Origin: Candidatus Marimicrobium litorale
Lineage (GTDB): Bacteria > Pseudomonadota > Gammaproteobacteria > Pseudomonadales > Halieaceae
DNA: 64,000 nt
Reading direction: 5' to 3'
NCBI RefSeq assembly: GCF_026262645.1
Contig: NZ_SHNO01000001.1
Span: forward strand, 2,356,001-2,420,000
A program made the position numbers and the translations under genes. The first letter of the stretch is position 1, and every line of letters starts with the position of its first letter. Shown here piece by piece: positions 35,143 through 45,366 of this stretch. Below the pieces are notes generated by a model, which saw nothing but the letters and a program-made list of their open reading frames with translations, searched no databases and was not told where the DNA came from.

Positions 35143-35745
35143 TTACAGGCCGTCTGCATTCTCCGAGAGGTAGGATGCAACACCATCAGGAGACGCGTCC
35201 ATACCCTTGTCACCCTTCTGCCAGCCGGCGGGACACACTTCGCCATGCTCCTCGTGAAACTGCAAGGCTTCAACAAGACGGATGAGCTCATCAATGTTAC
35301 GGCCCAGAGGCAGATCATTAACAAGCTGCGAGCGAACATTACCCTCAGTGTCGATCAGGAAGGCTCCGCGGAATGCAACGCCGCCTCCGCTTTCGACGTC
35401 GTAGGCACGGCAGATATCGTGATTGACGTCCGCTGCCATGGTGTATGTCACCGAGCCAATACCACCGTCGTTAACGGAAGTATTACGCCAAGCGTTGTGA
35501 GTGAACTGAGAGTCGATGGACACAGCGACTACTTCCACACCCAGTTCGCGGAACTTATCCATCCGGTGATCCAGAGCGATCAGCTCTGAGGGGCAGACAA
35601 AAGTGAAGTCCAGCGGATAGAAAAAAACCAGGCCGTACTTACCGGACATCGCCTCCGACCGCTTGTAAGAATCAACGATTTCTCCGGTGCCAAGTACTGC
35701 TGCGACATCAAAATCCGGTGCTGGCTTGCCAACTAAAACGCCCAT
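35143..35745 (-). CDS. Typical 2-Cys peroxiredoxin (AhpC/TSA family)
   Basis: A 200-residue peroxidase that reduces hydrogen peroxide and organic hydroperoxides. The peroxidatic Cys is C51 in DFTFVCPSEL, preceded by FFYPLDFTF; the resolving Cys is C171 in HGEVCPAGW. The ATG at 35745 follows AGGAGG; the frame open upstream to 35793 is leader sequence. A reductase partner is not adjacent, so thioredoxin or glutaredoxin may serve. The monothiol glutaredoxin gene lies directly upstream on the same strand. A possible OxyR-type half site is upstream at 35865-35879. Confidence 0.93.
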   Translation of the reverse strand: MGVLVGKPAPDFDVAAVLGTGEIVDSYKRSEAMSGKYGLVFFYPLDFTFVCPSELIALDHRMDKFRELGVEVVAVSIDSQFTHNAWRNTSVNDGGIGSVTYTMAADVNHDICRAYDVESGGGVAFRGAFLIDTEGNVRSQLVNDLPLGRNIDELIRLVEALQFHEEHGEVCPAGWQKGDKGMDASPDGVASYLSENADGL

Positions 35746-35781
35746 GTAGTTTCCTCCTGTTGAAATTGATCGAAATGTACC

Positions 35782-35798
35782 CTCTCTTAACAAGAGAG
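35782..35798. repeat. Perfect inverted repeat in the peroxiredoxin leader
   Basis: CTCTCTT (35782-35788) and AAGAGAG (35792-35798) around AAC: 7-bp arms, 3-base spacer, 37 bases before the peroxiredoxin start. It could be a small leader hairpin or a regulator site. There is no U-run. Confidence 0.5.
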
Positions 35799-35864
35799 CT
35801 TCAGCGCCCCATGATCATAGCGGCCGTTATCACGGTAGGCTATTTAAATGTCTGTATAGCTTCG

Positions 35865-35879
35865 ATAGGCAGATACTAT
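35865..35879. promoter_or_regulatory. Possible OxyR-type half site upstream of the peroxiredoxin
   Basis: ATAG-N7-CTAT, the outer bases of an OxyR half site, lies 120 bases before the peroxiredoxin start. The second half expected 7 bases further toward the gene is poor. The match is short, so this is tentative. Confidence 0.3.
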
Positions 35880-35898
35880 TACCTGCCACACCGGGGCA

Positions 35899-36216
35899 TC
35901 AGGCAGGACCCTTGTCCTTGATCAGGGTTTGCAACTCGCCGCTGTCAAACATCTCGGACACGATATCGCAGCCACCAATGAGCTCACCGTCTATCCACAG
36001 TTGTGGAAAGGTAGGCCAGTTGGCGTATTCTGGAAGCGTGGCGCGAATATCCGGGTTGGACAGTATGTCCACGTAGGCGAAGCGCTCGCCGCAGGCCATC
36101 AGCACTTCCACGGTCCGCGCAGAGAAACCACACTGCGGTTGATTGGGAGAGCCTTTCATATACAGCAAAATCGTGTTGTTGCTGATCTGGTCTTTGATTG
36201 TCTCGATTGTGTCCAT
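35899..36216 (-). CDS. grxD: Monothiol glutaredoxin Grx4/GrxD
   Basis: A 105-residue CGFS-type glutaredoxin that carries iron-sulfur clusters. The active site is C29-G-F-S in QPQCGFSART, with a YMKGSP segment before it and TFPQLWIDGELIGGCDI near the end, which includes the cis-Pro loop and GG-CD glutathione site. The length is typical. Confidence 0.96.
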   Translation of the reverse strand: MDTIETIKDQISNNTILLYMKGSPNQPQCGFSARTVEVLMACGERFAYVDILSNPDIRATLPEYANWPTFPQLWIDGELIGGCDIVSEMFDSGELQTLIKDKGPA

Positions 36217-36299
36217 CTTGTTTCCTGTCCTGGTGCGGCCTCAGGTGGCCTTTACAGCCAATTTTTCGGTCGCACAGTCTACCCTATTATGCCCGTAAT

Positions 36300-36308
36300 T
36301 TATCCACA
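36300..36308 (+). promoter_or_regulatory. Perfect DnaA box between grxD and argD
   Basis: TTATCCACA, the exact DnaA 9-mer, on the plus strand in the intergenic gap. Single 9-mers arise by chance, but a second identical box lies 2.6 kb further on, upstream of nrdA. Confidence 0.4.
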
Positions 36309-36468
36309 ATAGGTGTAGGGTGTTGATTCCGCTGCACGCGGGGTCGCGCCCTCACACACCGGGCTTAGTGCAGCGACCAACACATTGCCAATTTCGCCTC
36401 GCAACGCTATCATTCCTCGTTTGCCGGCAGCTACAGCTGCCGTTTTGCGTTTCTAGGGAGGCCGAATC

Positions 36469-37635
36469 ATGTCGGCGCTTATGCAAACCTATGCCAGGTT
36501 GCCCGTGACATTCAGTCATGGCGAGGGCGTGTACCTTTTCGATACTGAAGGGCGGCGCTACCTCGACGGCATCTCGGGCATCGGCGTCAACGCCCTGGGT
36601 CACGCTCACCCGGCGGTGACCGCCGCGATAACACAGCAGGCCGACAAGCTGGTGCACAGCTCCAACCTGTACCGCATCAGCACGCAGGAAACACTCGCCA
36701 ACTCTCTCACCAAACTGGCCGGGATGGACAACGTCTTTTTCGGCAATTCCGGTGCCGAGGCGAACGAGGCCGCCATCAAGCTGGCTCGACTGCATGGCCA
36801 CGACCAGGGCATCAAACAGCCCGCCATCGTCGTGCTGGAGGGCGCCTTTCACGGACGCACACTCGCCACCCTGAGTGCTACCGGTAATCGCAAGATTCAG
36901 GCCGGCTTTGAACCGCTTGTGGGAGGCTTCATCCGCGCGCCTGCTAACGACATAGAAGCGCTGCGCCAGATCGCCAACAATAACCCCGACGTGGTCGCTT
37001 TTCTGGCGGAACCCATACAGGGTGAGAGCGGCGTTAATGTGCTCGATACGGACTATCTGCTCGCGGCCCGGGAAATTTGCTCCGCGCACAACTGGCTGCT
37101 TATGCTGGACGAGGTGCAAACGGGTAACGGCCGCACTGGCAGCCCTTTTGCCTGCCAGGGGGTCGGACTGCAAGCCGATGTCATTACCACTGCCAAGGGT
37201 CTTGGCAACGGCGTGCCTATTGGGGCCTGCATGGCCCGAGGCCACGCCGCAAGCATACTGGGCGCCGGACAACACGGCTCCACCTTTGGCGGCAACCCTC
37301 TGGCTTGCGCGGCCGGACTCGCAGTGCTCGACACTATTGCCAAGGACTCACTTTGCGCTAACGCGGCGAACATGGGCGAGTTGATCAAGGATGTGCTGCA
37401 GGCAGAACTCAGGGATAACCACCGAGTGAGAGACATACGCGGCCGCGGTCTGATGATCGGCATACAGTTACACCGAGACTGTGGCGAACTGGTAGCGCAA
37501 GGCCTCGATGCCGGCCTGCTGATAAACGTCGCCGGTGGCAGCACGGTGCGCTTGTTGCCACCATTGGTCATTAATGAGCAAGAAAGCCGCGAGTTGGCCG
37601 CCGGCGTGGCCGCGCTGATTCGCAACTTCAACTGA
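36469..37635 (+). CDS. argD: Acetylornithine aminotransferase
   Basis: A 388-residue class III PLP aminotransferase for arginine synthesis (it may also use N-succinyl-diaminopimelate). FFGNSGAEANEAAIK near residue 90, EGAFHGRTL, LMLDEVQTGNGRTG and TTAKGLGNGVP with the Schiff-base Lys are all present, and HGSTFGGNPLACAAG follows. The start at 36469 follows GGGAGG at 36455-36460. argF follows after 30 bases. Confidence 0.96.
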   Translation: MSALMQTYARLPVTFSHGEGVYLFDTEGRRYLDGISGIGVNALGHAHPAVTAAITQQADKLVHSSNLYRISTQETLANSLTKLAGMDNVFFGNSGAEANEAAIKLARLHGHDQGIKQPAIVVLEGAFHGRTLATLSATGNRKIQAGFEPLVGGFIRAPANDIEALRQIANNNPDVVAFLAEPIQGESGVNVLDTDYLLAAREICSAHNWLLMLDEVQTGNGRTGSPFACQGVGLQADVITTAKGLGNGVPIGACMARGHAASILGAGQHGSTFGGNPLACAAGLAVLDTIAKDSLCANAANMGELIKDVLQAELRDNHRVRDIRGRGLMIGIQLHRDCGELVAQGLDAGLLINVAGGSTVRLLPPLVINEQESRELAAGVAALIRNFN

Positions 37636-37665
37636 TTCGCTGACAAAGACGTCCGGGAACTACGC

Positions 37666-38583
37666 ATGTCGGATACTCGACACTTTTTAACACTGCTAGA
37701 TTTCAGCTCTCAGGAGCTGAGGCAGTTACTCGCCCGGGCCGCGGAGATGAAACGGGCCCATTGCGCGGGCGACGACCAGCGGGATTTTCCCGGGGTCACT
37801 CTGGGAATGATATTTGCGAAGTCTTCCACTCGCACCCGGGTCTCCTTCGAGGCGGGTATGACACAGTTGGGCGGCCACGCTCTCTTTCTTTCGCCGGACG
37901 ACACTCAGCTGGGACGGGGCGAACCGGTTGAAGACAGCGCCCGGGTGATTTCCGCCATGGTGGATATTGTCATGATTCGCACTTACGGGCACGATATCGT
38001 CGAACGCTTCGCGGCTCATTCCAACGTGCCCGTCATCAATGGTCTGACCGATGATTTTCACCCCTGCCAACTGCTGGCGGATATGCAAACCTGGTTCGAA
38101 CACCGGGGCGATATCGCAGGCCGCAGCGTGTGCTGGGTAGGCGACGGTAATAATATGTGCCAGTCCTATATCAATGCGGCCCGCCAGTTCGATTTCGAAC
38201 TGCGCATCGCGTGCCCACCCACCTTTGAGCCTGACAAACGACTACTCGACGCAAACAGCGACCGGGTGCACATCGAACACGACCCGACAGTCGCCGTCCG
38301 GGGTGCCGACCTGGTCGTCACCGATGTGTGGGCGTCTATGGGCCAGGAAAACGAGCAAACCAGACGCGCTGCGCTGTTCGCACCTTACCAGGTCAATGCG
38401 GAGCTGATGAGCCACGCCGCCGGCGACGCGCTCTACATGCACTGCCTGCCCGCCCATCGAGGCGAGGAAATCAGTGCAGAACTGATGGATGCGCCCGATA
38501 CTGTGATCTGGGACGAGGCAGAGAACCGGCTGCACGCGCAGAAAGCGCTGATGGAAACGTTACTTCTCGCCAATCGTCACTGA
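37666..38583 (+). CDS. argF: Ornithine carbamoyltransferase
   Basis: A 305-residue enzyme making citrulline from ornithine and carbamoyl phosphate. [10 protein letters not shown] carries the carbamoyl-phosphate STRTR motif, FHPCQLLAD the HPxQ motif, and [13 protein letters not shown] the catalytic Cys motif. It forms a two-gene unit with argD. A GC-rich hairpin at 38597-38622 lies after the stop, but it has no U-run. Confidence 0.96.
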   Translation: MSDTRHFLTLLDFSSQELRQLLARAAEMKRAHCAGDDQRDFPGVTLGMIFAKSSTRTRVSFEAGMTQLGGHALFLSPDDTQLGRGEPVEDSARVISAMVDIVMIRTYGHDIVERFAAHSNVPVINGLTDDFHPCQLLADMQTWFEHRGDIAGRSVCWVGDGNNMCQSYINAARQFDFELRIACPPTFEPDKRLLDANSDRVHIEHDPTVAVRGADLVVTDVWASMGQENEQTRRAALFAPYQVNAELMSHAAGDALYMHCLPAHRGEEISAELMDAPDTVIWDEAENRLHAQKALMETLLLANRH

Positions 38584-38885
38584 CTGCCGCGTCAACGCCG
38601 CCGGCCAAACGGACCCGGCGGCCCTGCGCGCTACTCGGAGCACATTACTCATGCGCGCGACGCTGCTATAGCGGCCGCACAGGTCAGATTCAGGCAGGTT
38701 ATCCTCAGCGAATCGCCTGCGCTGGGGATGAGTTGAAATTCTTTTTAGCTATATGCAGAGTATTTGTTATAAAAATTAATTTTTTCGCCGGCCGCAGCGC
38801 ATCATTCTCAAGTCCTTTTGGCCGCAGCCACGCAGATAAAGGGCTCTCGGGTTAGCAGGCGCAGACTCACCGTCCTTTCAACAAG

Positions 38886-38894
38886 TTATCCACA
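38886..38894 (+). promoter_or_regulatory. Perfect DnaA box upstream of nrdA
   Basis: TTATCCACA on the plus strand, 257 bases before the nrdA start. In E. coli nrdAB is controlled by DnaA through boxes in its promoter region, so the position gives this 9-mer more weight than chance alone. Confidence 0.55.
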
Positions 38895-38961
38895 AAATAA
38901 ACCCAGCCTCATACCCTTGCATTGAGCGCGAACGCGCATTATCTTGTACTTGAGTGAAGCA

Positions 38962-38984
38962 TATACCCCTATATGTTGGGTATA
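38962..38984. promoter_or_regulatory. Inverted repeat upstream of nrdA, possible NrdR-type operator
   Basis: TATACCC (38962-38968) and GGGTATA (38978-38984), perfect 7-bp arms around CTATATGTT. The AT-rich centre and size are similar to NrdR boxes, although the outer bases are not the E. coli consensus. NrdR boxes normally come in pairs; a weak ACACTACAATTAG at 39010-39022 is the only partner I see, and its spacing is not convincing. Confidence 0.4.
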
Positions 38985-39150
38985 GCGGCTAAAAAACGAA
39001 CAAAAAAAGACACTACAATTAGCCGTCGAAGCAGGGATACCCTCCCGACAACCACCTCGCGGGTCTTGCACTCCGCGGTTATTGTGTCGCGGAATCAGGA
39101 CCTTTGCCAAGCGGATAACTAACAACAAACGCCGGCACTTCGGAGACTAT

Positions 39151-42033
39151 ATGCAGACAGATACCACCCCCGGCGGCACTGCCGCCGAAGCGACCACCCC
39201 AGCTCATCAGGCCGGCGTCAGCAGCGCGATCGCCGCAACCGCCCCCGGACAACTGCGCGTCATCAAGCGCAATGGCACAGTGGTGCCCTTCGAGGCCAGC
39301 AAAATCTCTGTGGCCATTACCAAGGCATTTCTCGCCGTAGAAGGCGGCACGGCGGCGGCCTCCAGCCGTATTCACGAGACGGTCGCCCAGCTAACCGACA
39401 TGGTGGAGGCGATTTTCATGCGTCGTATGCCATCCGGCGGCACCATTCACATGGAGGATATTCAGGACCAGGTTGAACTGGCCCTGATGCGCTCCGGCGA
39501 GCACAAGGTCGCACGGGATTATGTCATCTACCGAGAGCAGCAGGCGCAAAAGCGCGCCGCCAAGCTGGCCTTACCTCCCGCCATCCAGCAAGTGGCCAAC
39601 AGCATTTCTGTGGTTCAGGCAGATGGCAGCAAGGCTCCGCTGGACATCGACAGACTGCATACGATCGTGAGCGAGGCCTGCTTTGAGCTGTCAGACGTCA
39701 GCGAAGCAGAAATCCTCGATGAGGCCCTGAAGAACCTCTATGACGGGGTAAGCCAGGCAGAACTCAGCACCTCTCTGGTTATTACCGCGCGCACCCTCAT
39801 CGAGCAGGAACCCAATTACACGTTTGTCGCCGCTCGCCTGTTGTGCGACAACCTGCGCAGCGAGGCCCTGAATTTCCTCGGCATTGCCAACAGCGCAACC
39901 CAGCACGACATGGCCGCACTTTACGCCAGAGCACTGCCCGCCTACATCGATAGAGGTATAGAACTTGAATTGGTGGCGCCGACCCTGCGGGATTTCGACC
40001 TACAACGCCTGGGCGATGCCTTGTTGCCCGAACGCGACCTGCAGTTCACCTACCTCGGCTTGCAGACCCTGTACGACCGCTATTTTATTCATAGCGACGA
40101 CACCCGTATCGAACTGCCGCAGATTTTCTTCATGCGCGTTGCCATGGGCCTTGCCGTGGAAGAAACGGACAAGAACGCACGGGCCATTGAGTTCTACGAG
40201 TTGCTGTCGTCCTTCGACTACATGAGCTCTACCCCAACCCTGTTTAATGCCGGCACCCTGCGTCCGCAACTGTCATCCTGCTACCTGACTACTGTACCGG
40301 ACGACCTGCACGGCATCTACGGCGCCATTCAGGACAATGCCATGCTCTCCAAGTTCGCCGGAGGCCTCGGTAATGACTGGACACCGGTACGAGCATTGGG
40401 GGCTTATATTAAAGGCACCAACGGCAAATCGCAGGGCGTCGTGCCCTTCCTCAAGGTGGTCAACGATACCGCCGTAGCGGTAAACCAGGGCGGCAAACGC
40501 AAAGGCGCCGTGTGCGCCTATCTGGAAACCTGGCATCTGGACATCGAGGAGTTCGTGGAATTGCGCAAGAACACCGGTGACGACCGCCGCCGCACCCATG
40601 ATATGAACACTGCTAACTGGATTCCCGACCTGTTTATGAAACGGGTTTTTGAGGACGGCGACTGGACCCTGTTTTCGCCCAATGATGCTCCTGATCTGCA
40701 TGACCTTTACGGCACGGCTTTCGAGAAGCGCTACAACGAATACGAGGCCATGACACACGACGGCAGCATGAAGCTATACAAGACAGTGAAGGCACAGAAT
40801 CTGTGGCGCAAAATGTTGGGCATGTTGTTTGAAACCGGCCATCCCTGGATGACCTTTAAAGATCCCTGCAACCTGCGATCACCGCAGCAGCACGTGGGCG
40901 TAGTTCACTCCTCAAACCTGTGTACCGAGATCACTCTGAATACCAACAAGGACGAAATCGCGGTCTGCAACCTGGGCTCCGTCAATCTGCCCCAGCACAT
41001 CGACGAAAACGGCCTTAATCTCGAGAAATTACAGAAGACCGTGCGCACGGCAGTGCGCATGCTCGACAACGTGGTCGACATCAATTACTACTCCGTGCCT
41101 CAGGCAAAGAACTCCAACCTGCTGCATCGCCCAGTGGGCCTCGGTCTGATGGGATTCCAGGATGCCCTGTACAAGCAGCACATAGCCTACGGCTCAGGGG
41201 GAGCAGTCGAATTCGCCGATCGCTCAATGGAAGCCATCAGCTACTACGCCATCCAGTCTTCCAGCGAGCTCGCTGAGGAACGGGGTGCCTACTCCAGCTA
41301 CGAGGGCTCACTTTGGAGCCAGGGCATCTTCCCGCTGGACTCACTGGACAAGTTGATCGCCGAACGCGGCGAGCAATACATTCAGGTAGACAAGTCTCAT
41401 ACGCTGGACTGGGATGGCTTGCGTGACATGGTGAAAGCCCGCGGCATGCGCAATTCCAATGTGATGGCCATTGCGCCAACAGCCACTATCGCCAACATCA
41501 CCGGCGTATCGCAGTCTATCGAGCCCACCTACCAGAACCTGTACGTAAAATCGAACCTGTCGGGAGAATTCACCGTAGTTAACCCTTACCTGGTCAGTGA
41601 TTTGAAGGCCAAGGGGCTGTGGGACTCTGTTATGGTTAACGACCTCAAATACTACGACGGCAGCGTACAGTCGATCGACCGGATACCGGAAGAGCTGAAA
41701 GCTATTTACGCTAACGCTTTTGAGGTAGAACCTCGCTGGCTGGTGGAATCCGCCAGCCGTCGACAGAAGTGGATCGACCAGGCGCAATCGCTGAATCTTT
41801 ACATTAACAATGCCAGCGGTAAGAAACTGGATATCACTTATCGCATGGCCTGGCTGTGTGGACTGAAAACCACCTACTACCTGCGCTCACTGGCGGCAAC
41901 CGGCACGGAGAAGTCCACCATCGACACCGGCACGTTGAACGCGGTATCCAGTGAAAGTGGAGCCGAAAGCGGCCCGGCAGCGGTACCCGCAGCCTGCTCG
42001 CTGGACGACCCAGACTGCGAGGCCTGCCAATAA
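39151..42033 (+). CDS. nrdA: Ribonucleoside-diphosphate reductase, class Ia alpha subunit
   Basis: A 960-residue catalytic subunit. Two ATP-cone domains are visible at the N-terminus (around [15 protein letters not shown] and [16 protein letters not shown]), as in Pseudomonas NrdA. The barrel has [18 protein letters not shown] with an active-site Cys, NLCTEI and [11 protein letters not shown] with the other Cys and Glu residues, and the C-terminus ends DPDCEACQ, the swinging Cys pair. The ATG at 39151 follows GGAG at 39142-39145; the frame open from 39082 adds no known sequence. nrdB follows after 58 bases. Confidence 0.97.
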   Translation: MQTDTTPGGTAAEATTPAHQAGVSSAIAATAPGQLRVIKRNGTVVPFEASKISVAITKAFLAVEGGTAAASSRIHETVAQLTDMVEAIFMRRMPSGGTIHMEDIQDQVELALMRSGEHKVARDYVIYREQQAQKRAAKLALPPAIQQVANSISVVQADGSKAPLDIDRLHTIVSEACFELSDVSEAEILDEALKNLYDGVSQAELSTSLVITARTLIEQEPNYTFVAARLLCDNLRSEALNFLGIANSATQHDMAALYARALPAYIDRGIELELVAPTLRDFDLQRLGDALLPERDLQFTYLGLQTLYDRYFIHSDDTRIELPQIFFMRVAMGLAVEETDKNARAIEFYELLSSFDYMSSTPTLFNAGTLRPQLSSCYLTTVPDDLHGIYGAIQDNAMLSKFAGGLGNDWTPVRALGAYIKGTNGKSQGVVPFLKVVNDTAVAVNQGGKRKGAVCAYLETWHLDIEEFVELRKNTGDDRRRTHDMNTANWIPDLFMKRVFEDGDWTLFSPNDAPDLHDLYGTAFEKRYNEYEAMTHDGSMKLYKTVKAQNLWRKMLGMLFETGHPWMTFKDPCNLRSPQQHVGVVHSSNLCTEITLNTNKDEIAVCNLGSVNLPQHIDENGLNLEKLQKTVRTAVRMLDNVVDINYYSVPQAKNSNLLHRPVGLGLMGFQDALYKQHIAYGSGGAVEFADRSMEAISYYAIQSSSELAEERGAYSSYEGSLWSQGIFPLDSLDKLIAERGEQYIQVDKSHTLDWDGLRDMVKARGMRNSNVMAIAPTATIANITGVSQSIEPTYQNLYVKSNLSGEFTVVNPYLVSDLKAKGLWDSVMVNDLKYYDGSVQSIDRIPEELKAIYANAFEVEPRWLVESASRRQKWIDQAQSLNLYINNASGKKLDITYRMAWLCGLKTTYYLRSLAATGTEKSTIDTGTLNAVSSESGAESGPAAVPAACSLDDPDCEACQ

Positions 42034-42091
42034 GCAAGTTTTCGGACATTACATAAACAACATCAATAACGGCAACCAGGAAGTAAGACAC

Positions 42092-43393
42092 ATGTTGAGT
42101 TGGGATGATTACCATACAGACGAAGCAATACCGACAAACACCTCAGCCTCGATGCAAAACACGGCTGAAGTAATTGCAGCGCCGGAGGCGGCAACATCTG
42201 CGGCAATCAGGACGGAACCAGCCGCGGCCAAAGCCGCGCTGGTAGTCGACATACCCGAACCGGTTGAGACGATTGTCGAAACTGCGAAAAGCGAGCCGGG
42301 TGTGGCGAGCAGGTCGTCAGAAGCGCTGGATGATCTCGATGTCGCAGCCGGCCTCGAAGAGCTGGAAATGGGTGCTGCACGCTTATCGGTGGACGAAAAG
42401 GCAATGATCAACTGTCGTGCCGATCTGAACCAGCTCGTGCCTTTCAAGTATGACTGGGCATGGCAGAAATACATTGACGGTTGCGCCAATCACTGGATGC
42501 CACAGGAGGTCAACATGACCGCGGACGTGGCCACCTGGAAAAATCCCGAGGGCCTCACAGATGACGAGCGCCGCATCGTCATGCGCAACCTGGGCTACTT
42601 CTCTACCGCTGACTCCCTGGTAGCAAACAACCTGGTGCTGGCTATTTATCGCCTGATCACCAATCCCGAATGCCGGCAGTATCTGTTACGTCAGGCCTTC
42701 GAGGAAGCCATTCATACCCACGCTTACCAGTACTGCATTGAGTCGCTGGGTATGGACGAGGGTGAGGTATTCAATATGTACCGGGAAGTCCCGTCTGTCG
42801 CCCGTAAAGCGGCCTGGAGCCTGAGCCATACCCACTCTCTGTCGGACCCAAACTTTAAAACCGGCACGCAGGAGACAGACCAGGAACTGCTGCGCAACCT
42901 GATAGGCTTTTACGGCGTTACCGAGGGTATCTTCTTTTATTGCGGCTTCACCCAAATTCTCTCCATGGGGCGTCGTAACAAGATGACCGGCGTAGCAGAA
43001 CAGTTCCAGTACATCCTGCGGGATGAATCCATGCACCTCAACTTCGGGATTGACGTAATCAATCAAATAAAACTGGAGAACCCCCATCTGTGGACATCGG
43101 AATTCCAGGAAGAGGCGGTGCAGATGATCCTGGAAGGCACACAACTGGAAATCGAATACGCCCGTGACACTATGCCGACCGGTGTACTGGGGATGAACGC
43201 TGCGATGATGGAGGAGTACCTGCACTTCATCGCGAACCGGCGTCTTTCTCAACTAGGGCTGCCGGAGCAATACGCAGGCGCGCAAAATCCTTTCCCATGG
43301 ATGTCGGAAATTATGGATCTGCGTAAAGAAAAGAACTTTTTTGAAACACGGGTGATCGAGTACCAGACAGGCGGCGCCCTGACCTGGGATTAG
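42092..43393 (+). CDS. nrdB: Ribonucleoside-diphosphate reductase, class Ia beta subunit
   Basis: A 433-residue diiron-tyrosyl radical subunit. [12 protein letters not shown] and [13 protein letters not shown] hold iron-binding Glu/His residues. A long Ala/Glu-rich N-terminal extension (about 95 residues) precedes the conserved [18 protein letters not shown], as in other pseudomonad-type NrdB. The ATG at 42092 follows AGGAAGT at 42078-42084; upstream frame to 41951 overlaps nrdA. It interacts with NrdA through its C-terminus. Confidence 0.96.
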   Translation: MLSWDDYHTDEAIPTNTSASMQNTAEVIAAPEAATSAAIRTEPAAAKAALVVDIPEPVETIVETAKSEPGVASRSSEALDDLDVAAGLEELEMGAARLSVDEKAMINCRADLNQLVPFKYDWAWQKYIDGCANHWMPQEVNMTADVATWKNPEGLTDDERRIVMRNLGYFSTADSLVANNLVLAIYRLITNPECRQYLLRQAFEEAIHTHAYQYCIESLGMDEGEVFNMYREVPSVARKAAWSLSHTHSLSDPNFKTGTQETDQELLRNLIGFYGVTEGIFFYCGFTQILSMGRRNKMTGVAEQFQYILRDESMHLNFGIDVINQIKLENPHLWTSEFQEEAVQMILEGTQLEIEYARDTMPTGVLGMNAAMMEEYLHFIANRRLSQLGLPEQYAGAQNPFPWMSEIMDLRKEKNFFETRVIEYQTGGALTWD

Positions 43394-43401
43394 ACGCAAC
43401 G

Positions 43402-43430
43402 GGGCCGCGCGACCAGGCGGCCCTAAAATT
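43402..43430 (+). terminator. Possible terminator after nrdB
   Basis: GGGCCGC (43402-43408) and GCGGCCC (43417-43423) form a 7-bp GC stem with an 8-base loop, followed by TAAAATT. The stem is strong but the U-run is weak. Confidence 0.4.
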
Positions 43431-43481
43431 ACTGATTATGCTGAGAACTAAAGCCCCAAAAAGACCCAAGAGGACTCTCAC

Positions 43482-43676
43482 ATGGCTACTAGCGATAAGA
43501 ACCCGTCAGAAACAGAAACCATCCTCATGGCACTGGATCAGATCAGCCAAACCATCGATGTGATGAACAGTGTAGTCGGCCGACTGCGTAACTACATGAA
43601 CGAGCAACAGGCCGCCGCAGCAGAAAAACAACCTGAACTGCACGCAGAATTGCAGGCTGACCGCACACTCCACTAG
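43482..43676 (+). CDS. Small helical hypothetical protein
   Basis: A 64-residue acidic protein with ILMALDQISQTIDVMNSVVGRLRNYM, which would form an amphipathic helix or coiled coil when read in heptads, and a low-complexity Ala/Glu/Gln tail. AGAGGA lies about 8 bases before the ATG, which supports translation. It follows nrdB after 88 bases. I do not recognise the family. Confidence 0.55.
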   Translation: MATSDKNPSETETILMALDQISQTIDVMNSVVGRLRNYMNEQQAAAAEKQPELHAELQADRTLH

Positions 43677-43855
43677 GATCGAGCAAAACACACTGGCCAG
43701 CCTGGGGAACGCGCCAGAGTTGTTGTTCACAGTCGCCACGCGGCGGCATTCGCGTCTCTCCAAAGATGGCGAGTCAGATTGGCGAGCAATTCCACAGCTA
43801 CCCCTGTCTGGTCTTACGCCTTCACCTAGCTTGCCACTGGAGCCGCGGATAATTC

Positions 43856-44242
43856 ATGAATCCCAAGCTCAAACATAACCTGACACTCCTGATCTGTCTG
43901 GGCCTGCTGTTTTCTATACCCATCGTCGGCAAAACCTGGTCCGCCCACGGCATGGCCCCTGCCCTGGGAACTGCGATACTGGTAGTAATTTCCACTCTTT
44001 TGGGACCGCTAGCTTTCCTCGTGGGAAGCCTCGTCGATACCGGGTTCGTCAATACCTCCTATCTCACTACTAGCAAGGAGCTCGCGCTTCTGCTTGGCAC
44101 CGGCACCCTGCTGTTTCTGGGCTGGATTTACTTGCTTTTCCGGCGCTCTGCACGCTCTACTATGGTATTTTTACTCGTCACGAGCTGGGCACTCCTCGGT
44201 GTATCCTTTTGCATCGTCATTGTGTTCACACACACTACCTGA
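43856..44242 (+). CDS. Small integral membrane protein, four segments
   Basis: A 128-residue hydrophobic protein with about four membrane segments (roughly residues 8-26, 33-58, 74-93 and 102-123) and a single charged RRSAR loop. No recognised family or catalytic motif. It stands between the small helical protein and the broken GNAT gene on the same strand. Confidence 0.6.
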   Translation: MNPKLKHNLTLLICLGLLFSIPIVGKTWSAHGMAPALGTAILVVISTLLGPLAFLVGSLVDTGFVNTSYLTTSKELALLLGTGTLLFLGWIYLLFRRSARSTMVFLLVTSWALLGVSFCIVIVFTHTT

Positions 44243-44291
44243 GCACCCCCTGTCTCCACACCGGTGATACGACTGAAACAAGGATGCCTTC

Positions 44292-44702
44292 ATGCTGATT
44301 AGACGCTACCAACACGTCGATCGCCGGCCCCTGATTGACCTGTGGGCCCAGGTGTTTAACGACCAACAACCCCACAACTCGTCCGCACGGATGATTGATG
44401 CCAAACTGGCCGTTGACGATCTCATCTTTTTGGCACTACTAGACAAGCAGGTCGTCGGTGGATGCATGGCAGGCTAAGATGGACACAGGGGCTGGCTTTA
44501 TGCTGTCGCCGCACTGCCACAACACCGGCGCAATGGCGCCGGGGCCGCACTGGTAAAAGACACTATCGCGGCTCTCAAATCGCTAGGTTGTATCAAGATC
44601 AATTTACAGATACGTTCGCATAACAGGCAGGTAGCCGACTTCTATCAGGCTCTGGGTTTTAACATTGAGGATCGTCTGAGCATGGGCACCCTTATCACAT
44701 GA
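44292..44702 (+). pseudogene. GNAT acetyltransferase (YpeA-like) interrupted by one in-frame TAA
   Basis: The frame from 44292 reads IRRYQHVDRRPLIDLWAQVF, ending VVGGCMAG followed by TAA at 44475-44477. The same frame then continues without another stop: DGHRGWLYAVAALPQHRRNGAG, then LQIRSHNRQVADFYQALGF, to TGA at 44700-44702. The joined product of 136 codons is a complete GNAT protein, with the acetyl-CoA site (HRRNGAGAAL) in the second part. YpeA-type relatives have a Tyr (TAT/TAC) at this place, so one base change explains the stop. It is a nonsense mutation, a suppressed stop or a sequence error. Without readthrough only the first 61 residues would be made. Confidence 0.85.
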
Positions 44703-44730
44703 CTAGGCTCGCAGCCTCTCCCGAACGAGC

Positions 44731-45366
44731 ATGAAGCACTTCATCCTGTGGGACAACGACGGCGTTCTGGTCGATACTGAACACTGGTATTTCACCGCTA
44801 CACAGCGCGCACTAGCTGAAATCAACGTCACCCTCGAGAAAAAAACGTATCTGGAGCGCATGGTTCACGGCGCCTCCAGCTGGGACTTGGCCATTGAGCA
44901 GGGAATCGACGAGGGACTGACCCGAGCACAACGCAGACGACGCGATACCTACTACCAAGAATATCTCGCACGGGAGAATATCCAAATCCCGGGCGTAGAA
45001 GCAGTGCTCGCAACGCTGGTAAAAACACACCAGATGGCGATCGTCACCACCTCAAGGCGGACGGATTTCAACCTTATACACCAGCGCCGCAACATAACGC
45101 ACTACATGGATTTTGTGTTGGCCAGAGAAGACTACAAAAAGTCCAAGCCAGACCCTGAGCCCTATCTTGCCGGGCTTAAACGATTCGATGCGCGCCCGGA
45201 AGAGTGTCTGGTTGTTGAAGATTCCCAGCGAGGTTTACAGGCGGCCATCGCCGCCGGTATTGATTGCGCGATCGTGCACAACGCATTTACCGCCAGCCAA
45301 GATTTCAGTGGCGCAAGGTACCAAATTACATCGCTTGCTGAGCTACCCGGGATTCTATCGACCTAA
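44731..45366 (+). CDS. HAD-superfamily hydrolase (beta-phosphoglucomutase-like)
   Basis: A 211-residue subclass I HAD phosphatase or mutase. The nucleophile motif is DNDGVLVDTEHWYF (D8 and D10), motif II is the Thr/Ser of VTTSR, motif III is the Lys of YKKSKPDPEPY, and motif IV is VVEDSQRGLQAA. A helical cap lies between residues 15 and 90. The substrate is not predictable. Its last four bases overlap the convergent apbE stop. Confidence 0.88.
   Translation: MKHFILWDNDGVLVDTEHWYFTATQRALAEINVTLEKKTYLERMVHGASSWDLAIEQGIDEGLTRAQRRRRDTYYQEYLARENIQIPGVEAVLATLVKTHQMAIVTTSRRTDFNLIHQRRNITHYMDFVLAREDYKKSKPDPEPYLAGLKRFDARPEECLVVEDSQRGLQAAIAAGIDCAIVHNAFTASQDFSGARYQITSLAELPGILST

Larger units (their letters stand above)
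38584..39150. other. Intergenic region upstream of nrdA
   Basis: About 570 bases with no supported gene. It is AT-richer toward the nrdA side and holds the DnaA box and palindrome listed separately. This is unusually long for this dense window and is probably mostly nrdA control region. Confidence 0.55.

Noticed and set aside
36352-37275. 307-codon frame on the minus strand
   Set aside because: It is opposite argD, whose motifs are complete; the length comes from GC-rich codon bias.
39010-39023. Second NrdR-type box near nrdA
   Set aside because: Only half the consensus matches, and its centre lies about 44 bases from the palindrome, not the usual 31-32.
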